This document shows, piece by piece, positions 1-8,478 of a stretch of 64,000 nucleotides of DNA. Location: assembly GCA_049296695.1 (NCBI GenBank), contig JBAQSX010000112.1, forward strand, positions 4,417-68,416. The letters run 5' to 3'. Made by a program: the position numbers and the translations under genes. This stretch comes from UBA10906 sp049296695. GTDB lineage: Bacteria; Pseudomonadota; Gammaproteobacteria; Methylococcales; Methylomonadaceae. The notes under the pieces were generated by a model, which did no database searches, had not been told where the DNA came from, and saw nothing but the letters and a program-made list of their open reading frames with translations. Position 1 is the stretch's first letter. Every line of letters begins with the position of its first letter.

Positions 1-964
1 CAAAACCTGTACTATTATCTGAGCTTGATGTAGTAATGAGAGTATTATTTAATGCCAAGTTTTTCACATTTTTTAAATAAATATTACCTGAATTCTCAGC
101 GTCTTGGGCATAAGTTTTAATTTGTTCATCTTTTATACTAATTTGCCGCGCATTAATCGTAATATCTGCATTATCGTCCGCTAAAATCCCCCTATTATCT
201 TGACGCAGACCATTGACAATTAATTGCTCTGCATTAATCTCAATATCGCCTGCTTTTTGGTTATTATCAGTTGCTTGACTTAATAACTGACTGTTATTAA
301 GTGTTAATTGATTATTAGCATCAAAGTGAATAGAACCGCTATTAACAATCAAACTGCTGTTATTAAAATTAATAGTGTTAGCATGAAAGGTCACGTCATT
401 ATTAAAATTAAGCTGACTATTTTCTAACTTAATGGCTTTATCGCTATTATTTAAAAAGCCAAAATCCTTAGGTTGTGCAACACTTAACTGGCTTGTTGTT
501 GCCAGCGAACTATTAAAACTAGTAGCGTCTTTAAAATTTAAAACTTGTCCACTACTCAAATAAAATGCGGCAGGAATATCAACGCTGGCATCTTTTCCAA
601 AAATAATCCCTGCGGGATTGATAAAATAAAAATTCGCTGAGCCAATAGTCGATTTTAATGTGCCGTTAATCGTTGAAACTTCGCCTCCTGTCACTCGACT
701 AATGAGATTTTTTAAATCATTAGCCCCTGTAAAAACCACGGTTTCAGCTTTGTTAATATTAAAAGTATTAAAACTATGAAATAAATTATGTCCCTGCGTT
801 GTTCCTAAATTTTGCGGGATTGTAATAGTATTTAATTTATCGGGCGAGAGTGTATGTAATTTAAAATCAGTAACACCCATTGTGCCATCTGTGATGACTT
901 GCGCATTGACGCTATAACACAGCCATAACAGCATATAAGGCAGATTTTTATTAATAGCTTTCAT
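1..964 (-). CDS. Two-partner-secretion exoprotein (TpsA, haemagglutinin-type), N-terminal part
   Basis: This is an open frame of 321 codons from the ATG at 964 to the left edge; the C-terminus lies outside the window. A signal peptide (MKAINKNLPYMLLWLCYSVNA) precedes a typical TPS secretion domain. That domain shows a QNLGTTQGHNLFHSF segment, an NxxTF-like FNTFNI, the SRVTGG / INGTL run and an INPAGIIFGKD motif at about residues 100-110. Beyond residue 180 come Asn-rich beta-helix repeats of the form LNNSQL / INFNNS. Such proteins are exported across the outer membrane by a cognate TpsB pore and act as adhesins or toxins. No tpsB is in the window. It could be a large adhesin or a contact-dependent toxin; the missing C-terminus decides which. 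Confidence 0.88.
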   Translation of the reverse strand, partial: MKAINKNLPYMLLWLCYSVNAQVITDGTMGVTDFKLHTLSPDKLNTITIPQNLGTTQGHNLFHSFNTFNINKAETVVFTGANDLKNLISRVTGGEVSTINGTLKSTIGSANFYFINPAGIIFGKDASVDIPAAFYLSSGQVLNFKDATSFNSSLATTSQLSVAQPKDFGFLNNSDKAIKLENSQLNFNNDVTFHANTINFNNSSLIVNSGSIHFDANNQLTLNNSQLLSQATDNNQKAGDIEINAEQLIVNGLRQDNRGILADDNADITINARQISIKDEQIKTYAQDAENSGNIYLKNVKNLALNNTLITTSSSDNSTGF

Positions 965-1043
965 AATAAACTCGGGTAAGGTAGTAACAGTTAAACAATA
1001 CGGAACGAATTTTATTTTAAATAGTCTTAATGGTTATTTTATT

Positions 1044-1126
1044 GTCTGAATCAGGATTTACAGGATTTACAGGATTTACAGAATAAATCTTGTGAATCTT
1101 AAAATTCTGTAAATCCTGATTCAGAC
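1044..1126. repeat. Dispersed palindrome, family R1
   Basis: An 83-bp inverted repeat beginning GTCTGAATCAGGATT and ending with its complement, with short internal 'acaggattt' iterations. The same ends occur at 28725-28806, 37327-37399 and 39047-39140. It could form a long hairpin. All four copies lie between genes. Confidence 0.85.
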
Positions 1127-1177
1127 ACAGGCAAGTTAGATAGTTACTTTATTAAAATCCACGTTTGGAGAAAATCC

Positions 1178-2134
1178 ATGAGAACCCTATTAAACAGAAT
1201 AAGTCGCCATTATTTTACTAATGAAAACGGTCAATTATCGCCTTTATTATGGCTGGGATTAGTGGCTATTATTTTATTATTATTATCACCACCGTTTTTT
1301 GTGGTGCAGCCTACTGATATGGCAGGGGTGCGCCGTTTAGGCAGAGTTGTAAGCGATAAACCTTTAGAGTCGGGATTACATTTTAAATTACCTTATTTAG
1401 ATACTGTAGACAGATTACAGGTTTCTTTAGATGTCTTTAAAGTCGATGATTTAACTGTTTATACCATTGATAATCAATGGGTGAAAGTGTCGATTAGTTT
1501 ATCATTTAAAATCCCAGAAGAGGCAGTTTTAAAAATGCTTTATCAAATAGGGCGCAGTGGTAATTTTGATATTGCCAGTAATTTGCGTCCTGTGATTGCT
1601 GATAGAGCTTTGCGAGTATTTGCCAAACGTAATACTTTAAAAATCTCCGAAGAACGCGAAGTCATTGCCACTGAAATTCAACAAAGTATTACTGAAAAAT
1701 TAAAAGAGATTTTTGGTGTAACGGTTGTTGATTTGCAAATTGCTAAAATTGAATATTCGCCCACCTTTGTTAATAGTGTCGAAGCGGCTGTGAAAGCCAA
1801 AAATGATGCGGTTGCCGCCGAAAATACGGTAAATCGGGTGCGTTATGAAGCCGAACAATTACGCACCAAAACCGCAGGTGAAGCCGATGCGATTCGTTTA
1901 AAAGCCCAAGCCGAAGCCGATGCGGTTTTAATTCGCGCTAAAACCCAAGCGGAGGCAATAAAAATTCAAGGTGAGGCGCAAGCGCAAATACTGGCTTTAC
2001 AAGGTCAGGCAGTTTCGGCTAATCCTAAAATTATTGAACAAACTATGGCTGAGCGTTGGGATGGTAAAACCCCGCAAACGATATTGGGTGGTGGTAATCA
2101 GCCAATTATGCCATTATTACAATTATCAAAATAA
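1178..2134 (+). CDS. SPFH-domain (prohibitin/stomatin-like) membrane protein
   Basis: The product is 318 aa. One membrane segment at about residues 22-44 (LLWLGLVAIILLLLSPPFFVV) is followed by an SPFH/Band-7 domain at about 45-205 and a long Ala/Glu/Lys-rich coiled coil with repeated 'EADA / QAEA' at about 205-280. This layout is that of HflC/HflK, prohibitin and stomatin relatives, which form membrane-bound rings that organise microdomains and modulate FtsH-type proteases. The ATG at 1178 has a good Shine-Dalgarno (GGAGA about 8 nt upstream). It is a single gene, not the usual hflK-hflC pair, and a strong terminator follows at 2141. The precise role is not visible. Confidence 0.85.
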   Translation: MRTLLNRISRHYFTNENGQLSPLLWLGLVAIILLLLSPPFFVVQPTDMAGVRRLGRVVSDKPLESGLHFKLPYLDTVDRLQVSLDVFKVDDLTVYTIDNQWVKVSISLSFKIPEEAVLKMLYQIGRSGNFDIASNLRPVIADRALRVFAKRNTLKISEEREVIATEIQQSITEKLKEIFGVTVVDLQIAKIEYSPTFVNSVEAAVKAKNDAVAAENTVNRVRYEAEQLRTKTAGEADAIRLKAQAEADAVLIRAKTQAEAIKIQGEAQAQILALQGQAVSANPKIIEQTMAERWDGKTPQTILGGGNQPIMPLLQLSK

Positions 2135-2140
2135 GCACAT

Positions 2141-2183
2141 AAAAAAAGCCTGTCAGTTATTCTATAACTGACAGGCTTTTTTA
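2141..2183. terminator. Rho-independent terminator after the SPFH gene
   Basis: A perfect stem AAAAAAGCCTGTCAGTTA with a 5-nt loop and T-rich 3' flank begins 7 nt after the SPFH stop codon. The A-run on the other side makes it potentially bidirectional, so it could also stop leftward transcription from pqqC. Confidence 0.88.
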
Positions 2184-2186
2184 ATT

Positions 2187-2363
2187 TGGAGTGCAGGCTT
2201 TGCCTACTCATTTATTAATTACTGATGTTACGCAAAAATAATAAAATTGTAGGGGCAAAACACAATTGCCCTTTGATAATAATCGTTTGTTATTAAGGGC
2301 AAATATGATTTGCCCCTACATTTGCGTAACTTCAGTTAATTAGCAAGCAAAGCTTGCACTCCA
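2187..2363. repeat. Nested composite palindrome (families R2 and R5)
   Basis: The outer arms are GGAGTGCA(G)GCTTTGC and its near complement. Middle arms TTAATTACTGATGTTACGC pair with GCGTAACTTCAGTTAATTA. The inner core has GTAGGGGCAAA... and ...TTTGCCCCTAC. Related inner cores (R2) occur at 3711-3740, 49370-49395, 50314-50340, 54366-54485 and 61938-62008. It appears to be one palindromic element nested in another. Confidence 0.8.
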
Positions 2364-2374
2364 GTATTTAATAA

Positions 2375-3100
2375 TTAGGCTTCAATATTAAAATACGGCG
2401 GCATATTATGAATATATGCCATATACATCGCATCTGCCATTGTCCATAATACATCGAGTTTAAATTTTAATATGTCAATCATGCGATTTTGTTGTTCGCG
2501 GGTTTTATAATAATCTAAAGTAATTGCCAAACCGTGTTCGACATCACGCCGCGCTTCGGTGAGTCTTTTACGAAAATAAATATAACCTTCTTGCTGCACC
2601 CAAGGATAATGCTCAGGCCAATTATCTAAACGTTGTTGATGAATTTTAGGCGCGAATAATTCAGTTAATGACGAACTTGCCGCCTCATGCCATTCAGAAC
2701 GACGCGCAAAATTAACATAAGCGTCAACAGCAAAACGCACCGCAGGTAATACAAAACGTTGTGATAATAAATCCTCACGCGAAAGTCCCACCGCAATACC
2801 TAATTGAATCCACGCTTCAATACCGCCAACGTCCCCAACATGTCCGTCATGATCCATAATTCTTTGAATCCATTTGGCTCTGGTTTCTCTATCGGGACAA
2901 TTAGCTAAGATATTCGCGTCTTTAATGGGAATCATTACTTGATAATAAAAACGATTCGCTACCCAACCTTGAATTTGTTCTTTGCTTAATTTACCTTCAT
3001 TCATTAAAGTATGATAAGGGTGATGAATATGATAATACTTTTCCATTGCGCGTAATTGCGCTTCAAACTCTTCGCGTGTCCAAGCGGTTTGCTCTGTCAT
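2375..3100 (-). CDS. pqqC: Pyrroloquinoline-quinone synthase PqqC, without its operon
   Basis: The 241-aa product is full length for PqqC and closely matches what I know of the family. Visible hallmarks are YYHIHHPYH, GWVANRFYYQ, PIKDANILANCPDR, a DHDG...GGIEAW block, ELFAPKIHQQRL and the RRDVEHGL segment. PqqC is a cofactor-free, oxygen-dependent, seven-helix enzyme. It carries out the last ring closure and oxidation giving PQQ, the cofactor of methanol, glucose and alcohol dehydrogenases. Neither pqqA/pqqB upstream nor pqqD/pqqE downstream is present here: one side is IS debris and the other is palindromes. The gene is therefore an isolated member of a pathway encoded elsewhere, or a leftover. 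Confidence 0.93.
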   Translation of the reverse strand: MTEQTAWTREEFEAQLRAMEKYYHIHHPYHTLMNEGKLSKEQIQGWVANRFYYQVMIPIKDANILANCPDRETRAKWIQRIMDHDGHVGDVGGIEAWIQLGIAVGLSREDLLSQRFVLPAVRFAVDAYVNFARRSEWHEAASSSLTELFAPKIHQQRLDNWPEHYPWVQQEGYIYFRKRLTEARRDVEHGLAITLDYYKTREQQNRMIDILKFKLDVLWTMADAMYMAYIHNMPPYFNIEA

Positions 3101-3311
3101 GTTATACCTCTTATATTTAGTTGTGTTGTGATAGATATTGAAAAAATTTAGGTAAATGATACTGGTTATTTTGCGCTTGTTTTGCGTAAAACCCTCGTAT
3201 TATTTTAAGACATAATTCATCACGATAATTTTTAGAATTTATACTATTGGGCGATTTGGTAGTAGGAAAGTGTGAATGATAATCTATTAAAATTTATATT
3301 GGGTAAAAATA

Positions 3312-3690
3312 ATGAAATGTATCTATTGTGAATCAGAAGATAGCGTAAAGAATGGAACAAACCGTGTTCGCACAGCGAAGTATGAAAAAGAACGCATAGA
3401 TAAACGATTACTTGAAAAACTATGTGGATAATAACAAAAAATGTAGAACAAAACATTAAACAGATTTTGATTTAATGAGAATGTGACGAATTGTGTGCAT
3501 TTGTAAAAAAAACTGTACACAATAGGTTTGCTTAGCGGTAGATAGAAAAACTCGTGAAATTATTGGGTAGCTTATAACAGTGTTATATCACTGCCGTAGG
3601 TAAAGAGAACGGTCAACCTAATCATATTGAAAGCTTCAATAATACGCTTGCGACAAGGTCTTTCTTGTCGATTTTATTCACCATTATAAT
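3312..3690 (+). pseudogene. Decayed IS1-family transposase (insA/insB remnants)
   Basis: At 3312-3431 a short frame encodes a CxxC zinc-finger start (MKCIYCESEDSVKNG...), the hallmark of IS1-type InsA N-termini. It then degenerates to EKLCG-stop. Further on, in shifted frames, come VDRKTREIIG (about 3538-3570) and VGKENGQPNHIESFNNTL (about 3597-3650), followed by a FIHHYNN motif near 3690. These are the expected DDE-domain and C-terminal motifs of InsB in the right order. Multiple stops and frameshifts show it is dead. Clear terminal inverted repeats could not be recognised. Confidence 0.75.
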
Positions 3691-3710
3691 AATCAAATAC
3701 GATTAGTTAC

Positions 3711-3740
3711 TAAAGGGCAAAAAATATTTTGCCCCTACAT
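3711..3740. repeat. R2 palindrome core
   Basis: A short AAGGGCAAAAAATATTTTGCCCC-type palindrome of family R2 lies at the 3' edge of the IS1 remnant. Confidence 0.6.
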
Positions 3741-4238
3741 TTTTATTACCAGTGTGTAAGTTTAGTAATTAATCTATCACGCACACTTTCCCACTACCGA
3801 TAATTACGAAAAATTAATAGCTGGTAGTGTTCTGTTTATTGATTCAAATAATGCGGGTAAATTAATAAGCCCTCTGCCGTCTTTATAAAAAAACGAAATT
3901 GCAAATCACATTAATGCTATTCACGCACAAGCCAAGTAATGATAAAGTTAAGACTGCGAAGAATTAGAACGAGCTAAACAACAAATAGACTTGTAATTTT
4001 AGGCGAATAAACGGTATCCAAAATCATGATTTGGAACGCCAGAAAATTATGCTAAATAGTAGCTACCTAGCTTGTGTTTGAATCAGAATTTTCATGATAA
4101 ATTCTGATTTAAACAATGCAATAATTAACTGGAGTTACGCAAAGGATTAACAAAAATAGGAGTTGAAGTGCTTTAGCTATTCACGATAGCGGGTAGCTAA
4201 AGCTATTGGATTTTAGGCTTAGCTTATTTAAGTAAACT
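3741..4238. other. Degenerate non-coding stretch
   Basis: No intact frame. A plus-strand run around 3805-3940 translates to FIDSNNAGKLISPLPSL, stop, KNEIANHINAIHAQAK, stop. A second run at about 3963-4050 reads ELERAKQQIDL, stop, ...RYPKS...FGTPENYAK. These look like decayed coding sequence of unknown origin, possibly further mobile-element debris. Confidence 0.4.
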
Positions 4239-4353
4239 GGTAGTGCATCAAAAAAGTAGGTTAGTTAATATTAAACCTTTCGGAGTTCAAACCTAGGTTT
4301 GAACTCCAGCTAAAATGGCGTTTTGTTAAAACCTACTCTTTTGAAGCACTACC
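4239..4353. mobile_element. MITE-like element, family R3, copy 1
   Basis: This 115-bp element has near-perfect terminal inverted repeats (GGTAGTGCATCAAAAAAGTAGG against its complement) and a central palindrome, GAGTTCAAACCTAGGTTTGAACTC. An almost identical copy in reverse orientation lies at 18416-18530. A third copy with the same ends but a different interior lies at 55211-55367. The flanks AGTAAACT (left) and AATAAACT (right) could be an 8-bp target duplication with one mismatch. It has no coding capacity, so movement would need a transposase in trans. Confidence 0.82.
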
Positions 4354-4400
4354 AATAAACTAAGTGGTTACGAATAATAAACACATTGATTATTTAACTA

Positions 4401-4871
4401 TTATACAGCTAATTGTTTTATTTTTTCTAAAACCGCCAGCGCATGACCTTCAGGTATTACCCCATATTCCACATCAACTAATAAACCTTGTTTATTAACA
4501 ATAAAAGTTGAGCGCAATATTGCCATACTTTTTACGCCATTTTTTTCACGTTCCCGCCAAACATTATAGGCTTCACATAACACGCCATTGGTATCGGCGA
4601 GTAATTGTACTTTTAAAGCAAACTTAGCAATAAAGTCTCTATGGCTTTGGCAATCATCACGGCTTACACCAATAATAACAGTATCTAATTGCGCAAACTC
4701 ATCGGCATATTGGGTAAATTGATTCGCTTCTATAGTACAACCGGGGGTATCATCTTTAGGATAAAAATAAAGAACCACATTTTTATTACCCAAAAAATCA
4801 TTTAAAGAAACTAATTCATCGGTTTGATTTAATGTACTAAATACAGGTGCGGCTTGCGATACGGCTAACAT
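4401..4871 (-). CDS. bcp: Peroxiredoxin, Bcp/PrxQ type
   Basis: This 156-aa thioredoxin-fold peroxidase reduces hydrogen and organic peroxides. The peroxidatic Cys45 sits in the typical DDTPGCTIEA motif. The residue at position 50, a resolving Cys in many BCPs, is Asn here (EANQF). The protein therefore works either as a 1-Cys enzyme or with another Cys (C74 or C99 are candidates). GVSRDD and the YNVW segment are family-typical. The start is supported by GGAG 9 nt upstream. It stands alone; nadB, upstream on the same strand, ends 80 bp away. Confidence 0.92.
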   Translation of the reverse strand: MLAVSQAAPVFSTLNQTDELVSLNDFLGNKNVVLYFYPKDDTPGCTIEANQFTQYADEFAQLDTVIIGVSRDDCQSHRDFIAKFALKVQLLADTNGVLCEAYNVWREREKNGVKSMAILRSTFIVNKQGLLVDVEYGVIPEGHALAVLEKIKQLAV

Positions 4872-4951
4872 AAAAACTCCACTAATTATTAAGTTAATAC
4901 TCTATAGTAATAACTATATACCTTAAGTTTTGTAAAAGCCAAATTTATTAA

Positions 4952-6547
4952 TTAAGGAATTAATATGCTATTTTTTGCAGGCTGACTATTATCTAAATCA
5001 GGATAATCCAAAGTGTAATGCAATCCACGACTTTCTTTGCGCAATAATGCGCAACGAATAATCAGTTCTGCCACTATTACTAAATTGCGCAATTCTAATA
5101 AATCGCTAGTGACTCTGAAATTACTGTAATATTCAGCAATTTCTTTTTTTAATAATTCCACCCGATTTAAAGCGCGATATAAACGTTTATCACTGCGCAC
5201 AATTCCTACATAATCCCACATAAAACGCCGTAATTCATCCCAATTATGGGAAACTACTACTTCTTCGTCAGAATCACTGACTTGAGATTCATCCCATAAA
5301 TGTAAAGGTGGCGGCGGGGCAATACTATTTATTTTAGTTAAAATATCTTCGCTAGCACGCTCAGCAAATACTAAACATTCTAATAATGAATTACTCGCCA
5401 TTCTATTCGCGCCGTGTAATCCAGTGCTTGCTACTTCACCTATTGCATATAAGTTTTCAATATCAGTTCTGGCATAACTATCAGTTAATACGCCGCCACA
5501 AGTATAATGCGCTGAAGGTACTACAGGAATGGGTTGTTTAGTTATATCAATACCGAATTTCAAACATTTTTTATGAATATTAGGGAAATGTTTTAAGATA
5601 AATTCTTCGGATTTATGACTAATATCTAAATAAACGCAATCAATACCGCGTTTTTTAATTTCATGGTCAATAGCTCGCGCCACAATATCGCGTGGTGCTA
5701 ATTCAGCTCTGGAATCAAAATTGTGCATAAAAGGCGAACCGTCAGGCAGAATTAATTTACCGCCCTCACCTCTAACCGCTTCGCTAATTAAATAAGATTT
5801 GGCTTGAGGATGATATAAACAAGTGGGATGAAACTGCATGAATTCCATATTGCTGACCCGACAACCCGCTCGCCATGCTAGGGCAATGCCGTCACCTGTG
5901 GCACTTTGTGGATTGGTGCTGTATAGATAAACTTTACTCGCGCCGCCTGTGGCAAGTACCACTACGCGCGCACTAAAGGTTTTGACCTGTTGTTGCTGGG
6001 AATCTAACACATACGCGCCAACAATGCGTTTGCCTGTCGCGGTTTGCTCAGTAATTAATTCGACGACGTTGTGATGTTCAAATAAATCGATATTGGCGTG
6101 TTCTTTGGCACGTTCAATTAAAGATAAGGATACCGCTTTACCTGTGGCATCGGCGGTGTGGACAATGCGTCGATGTGAATGCCCACCTTCACGGTTTAAA
6201 TGCAGAATTTTCTCACCTGTGGCGGTCAGTTCTTCGGTGAACATTACGCCTTGCTGGCGCAACCAATTAATGGATTTTTTACCATGCGTGACCGTTAAAC
6301 GCACAATATCGGGGTCACACAGCCCCGCGCCTGCATCTAAGGTATCTTCAATATGCGATTCAATAGAATCTTCGGCATCAAATACCGCAGAAATTCCGCC
6401 TTGCGCGTAATAAGTGCTACCTGCTGTTAAGGCAAATTTAGATAAAACCGCGACCCGCGAAACCTGCTCAGCTAGTTTGAGTGCTAAACTCAAACCCGCG
6501 CCGCCGCTACCGATAATTAAAACATCGTAAGGTGTACAATAAGACAT
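4952..6547 (-). CDS. nadB: L-aspartate oxidase NadB
   Basis: The 531-aa flavoprotein catalyses the first step of NAD de novo synthesis, L-aspartate to iminoaspartate. The FAD-binding GSGGAGLSLAL motif is at residues 13-23. It also shows YYAQGGISAVF, the HSHRRIVHTADATG substrate-site segment, ATGGASKVY, QFHPTCLY, and the C-terminal HYTCGGV / GLHGANRMASNSLLE signatures of the succinate-dehydrogenase-like fold. Length and motifs are normal. It is divergent from rpoE-rseA, the same arrangement as in enterobacteria, with 143 bp between start codons. Confidence 0.97.
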   Translation of the reverse strand: MSYCTPYDVLIIGSGGAGLSLALKLAEQVSRVAVLSKFALTAGSTYYAQGGISAVFDAEDSIESHIEDTLDAGAGLCDPDIVRLTVTHGKKSINWLRQQGVMFTEELTATGEKILHLNREGGHSHRRIVHTADATGKAVSLSLIERAKEHANIDLFEHHNVVELITEQTATGKRIVGAYVLDSQQQQVKTFSARVVVLATGGASKVYLYSTNPQSATGDGIALAWRAGCRVSNMEFMQFHPTCLYHPQAKSYLISEAVRGEGGKLILPDGSPFMHNFDSRAELAPRDIVARAIDHEIKKRGIDCVYLDISHKSEEFILKHFPNIHKKCLKFGIDITKQPIPVVPSAHYTCGGVLTDSYARTDIENLYAIGEVASTGLHGANRMASNSLLECLVFAERASEDILTKINSIAPPPPLHLWDESQVSDSDEEVVVSHNWDELRRFMWDYVGIVRSDKRLYRALNRVELLKKEIAEYYSNFRVTSDLLELRNLVIVAELIIRCALLRKESRGLHYTLDYPDLDNSQPAKNSILIP

Positions 6548-6652
6548 AATCTAGGAAAAAACTCACTGCCTGTGGCTTAGTTAGCATTGTTTGGCGATAA
6601 TAACGTTTTTTGCAGTGATAGCAACCTTTCTGTTCATAAGAACGTAATAATC

Positions 6653-6678
6653 GAACTTGTGGCGTTTTCTTTTGTCAA
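6653..6678 (+). promoter_or_regulatory. Sigma-E promoter of rpoE
   Basis: GAACTT (6653-6658), a 15-nt spacer, then GTCAA (6674-6678). This matches the -35 GGAACTT / -10 GTCAAA pattern recognised by RpoE and implies autoregulation. The predicted transcript start (about 6684) is only about 7 nt before the ATG at 6691, and no Shine-Dalgarno fits in between. Confidence 0.75.
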
Positions 6679-6690
6679 CTCACCTATTCA

Positions 6691-7290
6691 ATGACTGTGC
6701 TAAGCATTCCGATAAAACCCAGCGAACAATTGGATCAAGAACTGGTCGAACGTGTCCAGCAAGGCGATAAAGCCGCTTATAATTTGTTGGTTTTAAAATA
6801 TCAGCACAAAATTATTCAATTGGTAAATCGTTATATAAAAGATGCCAGTGAAGCACAGGATGTGGCGCAAGAAGCGTTTATTAAAGCTTACCGTGCCATT
6901 GGTAGTTTTCGTGGTGAGGCGAGTTTTTATACTTGGCTGTATCGCATTGCCATTAATACTGCTAAAAATTATTTAGTATCGCGTTCGCGCCGTGGCGTTG
7001 ATTTGCAAGTTGAAATGCAAGATGCTGAACATTTTGAAAATACCGCGCAACTCTATTGTTTAGATACCCCCGAACAATTGCTATTAAATCAAGAAATTAT
7101 TGAAACGATTAAAAGCGCGATTGAAAATCTGCCCGATGAAATGCGTTTAGCCATTATGTTGCGCGAATTTGAAGGTATGAGTTATGAAGAAATTGCCCAT
7201 ACTATGAACTGCCCAGTCGGCACGGTGCGTTCACGCATTTTTAGAGCGCGTGAAGCGATTAATACTAAACTAAGCCCATTGCTGGATTGA
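6691..7290 (+). CDS. rpoE: RNA polymerase sigma-E factor
   Basis: The 199-aa ECF sigma factor controls the envelope-stress response. The sequence follows classical RpoE: LVERVQQGDKAAYNLLVLKYQHKI (region 2.1), DVAQEAFIKAYRAI and FYTWLYRIAINTAKN (2.2-2.4). Region 4 carries LPDEMRLAIMLREFEGMSYEEIA and CPVGTVRSRIFRAREAI, with a helix-turn-helix for the GAACTT element. The N-terminal extension MTVLSIPIKP has no alternative ATG downstream. It is followed 4 nt later by rseA. A promoter it should itself recognise lies immediately upstream. Confidence 0.96.
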   Translation: MTVLSIPIKPSEQLDQELVERVQQGDKAAYNLLVLKYQHKIIQLVNRYIKDASEAQDVAQEAFIKAYRAIGSFRGEASFYTWLYRIAINTAKNYLVSRSRRGVDLQVEMQDAEHFENTAQLYCLDTPEQLLLNQEIIETIKSAIENLPDEMRLAIMLREFEGMSYEEIAHTMNCPVGTVRSRIFRAREAINTKLSPLLD

Positions 7291-7293
7291 GTT

Positions 7294-7773
7294 ATGCCTG
7301 AAGAACTACATCAAAAAATCTCTCAATTTTTGGATAATGAACTCGAAATTGATGAAGCTTTAGAATTGTTGCATACCATGCAACATAAAGAGGATTTGCA
7401 TCATAAAATGCAACGTTATCAAGCGATTAGTCATGCCTTAAAAAGTCAGGTGTTTTTACCTGTAAAAACCGATTTTTCAGCACGGATTGCCCAAGCGATT
7501 CATGAATATGAAGAGCATCATCCTACGCTTTTGACTAAAACATTTAAACCCTTTTGGCTAACCCTAGCCGCTTCTGCGACTTTTTTGGCAGTTATTGGTT
7601 TTCAAATTAATGACTTGAGATTAAATAAACCCCATCCTCTGCCAGCGCAAACTACACAACAAACACTCGCCACTCTCAGTAAAACCAATAATCATAATCG
7701 CCCCCTATTACTACACAGCAATGATGTGCTTGCTAAAATCGATACCAAAACCGTGAGTTATCAACACAAATGA
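7294..7773 (+). CDS. rseA: Anti-sigma-E factor RseA-like membrane protein
   Basis: The 159-aa product has a cytoplasmic sigma-binding N-terminus that starts like RseA/MucA (ISQFLDNELEIDEALELL). A single transmembrane segment at about residues 88-106 (FWLTLAASATFLAVIGFQI) leads to a short periplasmic tail. RseA holds RpoE at the inner membrane until cleaved by DegS/RseP. The start lies 4 nt after rpoE, so the two are co-transcribed. The periplasmic tail is short and no rseB follows; the next gene is nearly 400 bp away and unrelated. Stress sensing may therefore lack RseB locally. Confidence 0.9.
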   Translation: MPEELHQKISQFLDNELEIDEALELLHTMQHKEDLHHKMQRYQAISHALKSQVFLPVKTDFSARIAQAIHEYEEHHPTLLTKTFKPFWLTLAASATFLAVIGFQINDLRLNKPHPLPAQTTQQTLATLSKTNNHNRPLLLHSNDVLAKIDTKTVSYQHK

Positions 7774-8171
7774 TGTTTATGGTTATGAATTTGATTAAAT
7801 ATTCTCAATGCAAAAAAGCTGTTTTAGCAAAAAATAATTAACAACCACTCTACGCTTTCAAACGCCTTATTAACGCTCCACACGCCCTTTTAATAAAAGG
7901 GCTGAGCGTGTTCAAATTCCCACTTTGCTTTTGTTAAATTATTTTTAATTACAATTAAGGTTTTTTATGGTACAAAATAAAAAACCCAAGTATTAACGAT
8001 AAGCTTAAAGCTAGTATGCAAAAATTTATTAACATTCTCTTTATTAGTTAATAAATTTTAAATACCCTCAATAATAATTATTGTAGACAATAAAAATCAT
8101 AAAGCCTCGCTTAGTTGATTAAATATTGAATAGCAATGGAATTTTACTGTTTTATCTTTTAAAAAATTATT
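7774..8171. other. Intergenic region with possible terminator
   Basis: No credible gene. A hairpin at 7880-7911 (CACGCCCTTTT / AAAAGGGCTGAGCGTG, imperfect) may end the rpoE-rseA transcript. The rest is AT-rich and probably contains the promoter of the cytochrome c gene. Confidence 0.5.
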
Positions 8172-8474
8172 ATGAAAAAATTACTTTTACTTATCGTATT
8201 TAGCAGTCCCTGTTTTTCAGCCGATATTAGCACTGGCAGGCAACAACAATTACACGACTTATTAAAAAACGATTGCGGCGCGTGTCATGGTTTAACTTTA
8301 AAAGGTGGCATGGGTCCTGCATTATTACCCGAAAACTTAGCGGGTAAACCCGATGAATTTTTAATTAATACGATATTAAATGGACGTAAAGGCACAGCCA
8401 TGCCGCCGTGGAATACTTTTATGAATAAAGATGAAGCCGCGTGGCTGGTACAGCAATTAAAAACTACTAAATAA
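8172..8474 (+). CDS. Cytochrome c55X-like (NirC-type) periplasmic monoheme protein
   Basis: The product is 100 aa. A signal peptide (MKKLLLLIVFSSPCFSA) precedes a class I cytochrome c with heme motif C35-GA-C38-H39 and likely distal ligand M77 in GTAMPPW. The stretch GRQQQLHDLLKNDCGACHG and LTLKGGMGPALLPE resembles cytochrome c55X (NirC), which serves cytochrome cd1 nitrite reductase maturation or electron transfer. It lies 4 nt before ccmA, so it is likely co-transcribed with the machinery that attaches its heme. No nirS is visible, so the redox partner is unknown. Confidence 0.82.
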   Translation: MKKLLLLIVFSSPCFSADISTGRQQQLHDLLKNDCGACHGLTLKGGMGPALLPENLAGKPDEFLINTILNGRKGTAMPPWNTFMNKDEAAWLVQQLKTTK

Positions 8475-8478
8475 AATC

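Noticed and set aside
3244..3520. Two minus-strand frames over the IS1 remnant
   Set aside because: They are antisense to the InsA-like zinc-finger sequence and contain no recognisable motifs.
6093..6410. 105-codon plus-strand frame inside nadB
   Set aside because: Antisense shadow of the strongly conserved nadB FAD-binding region.
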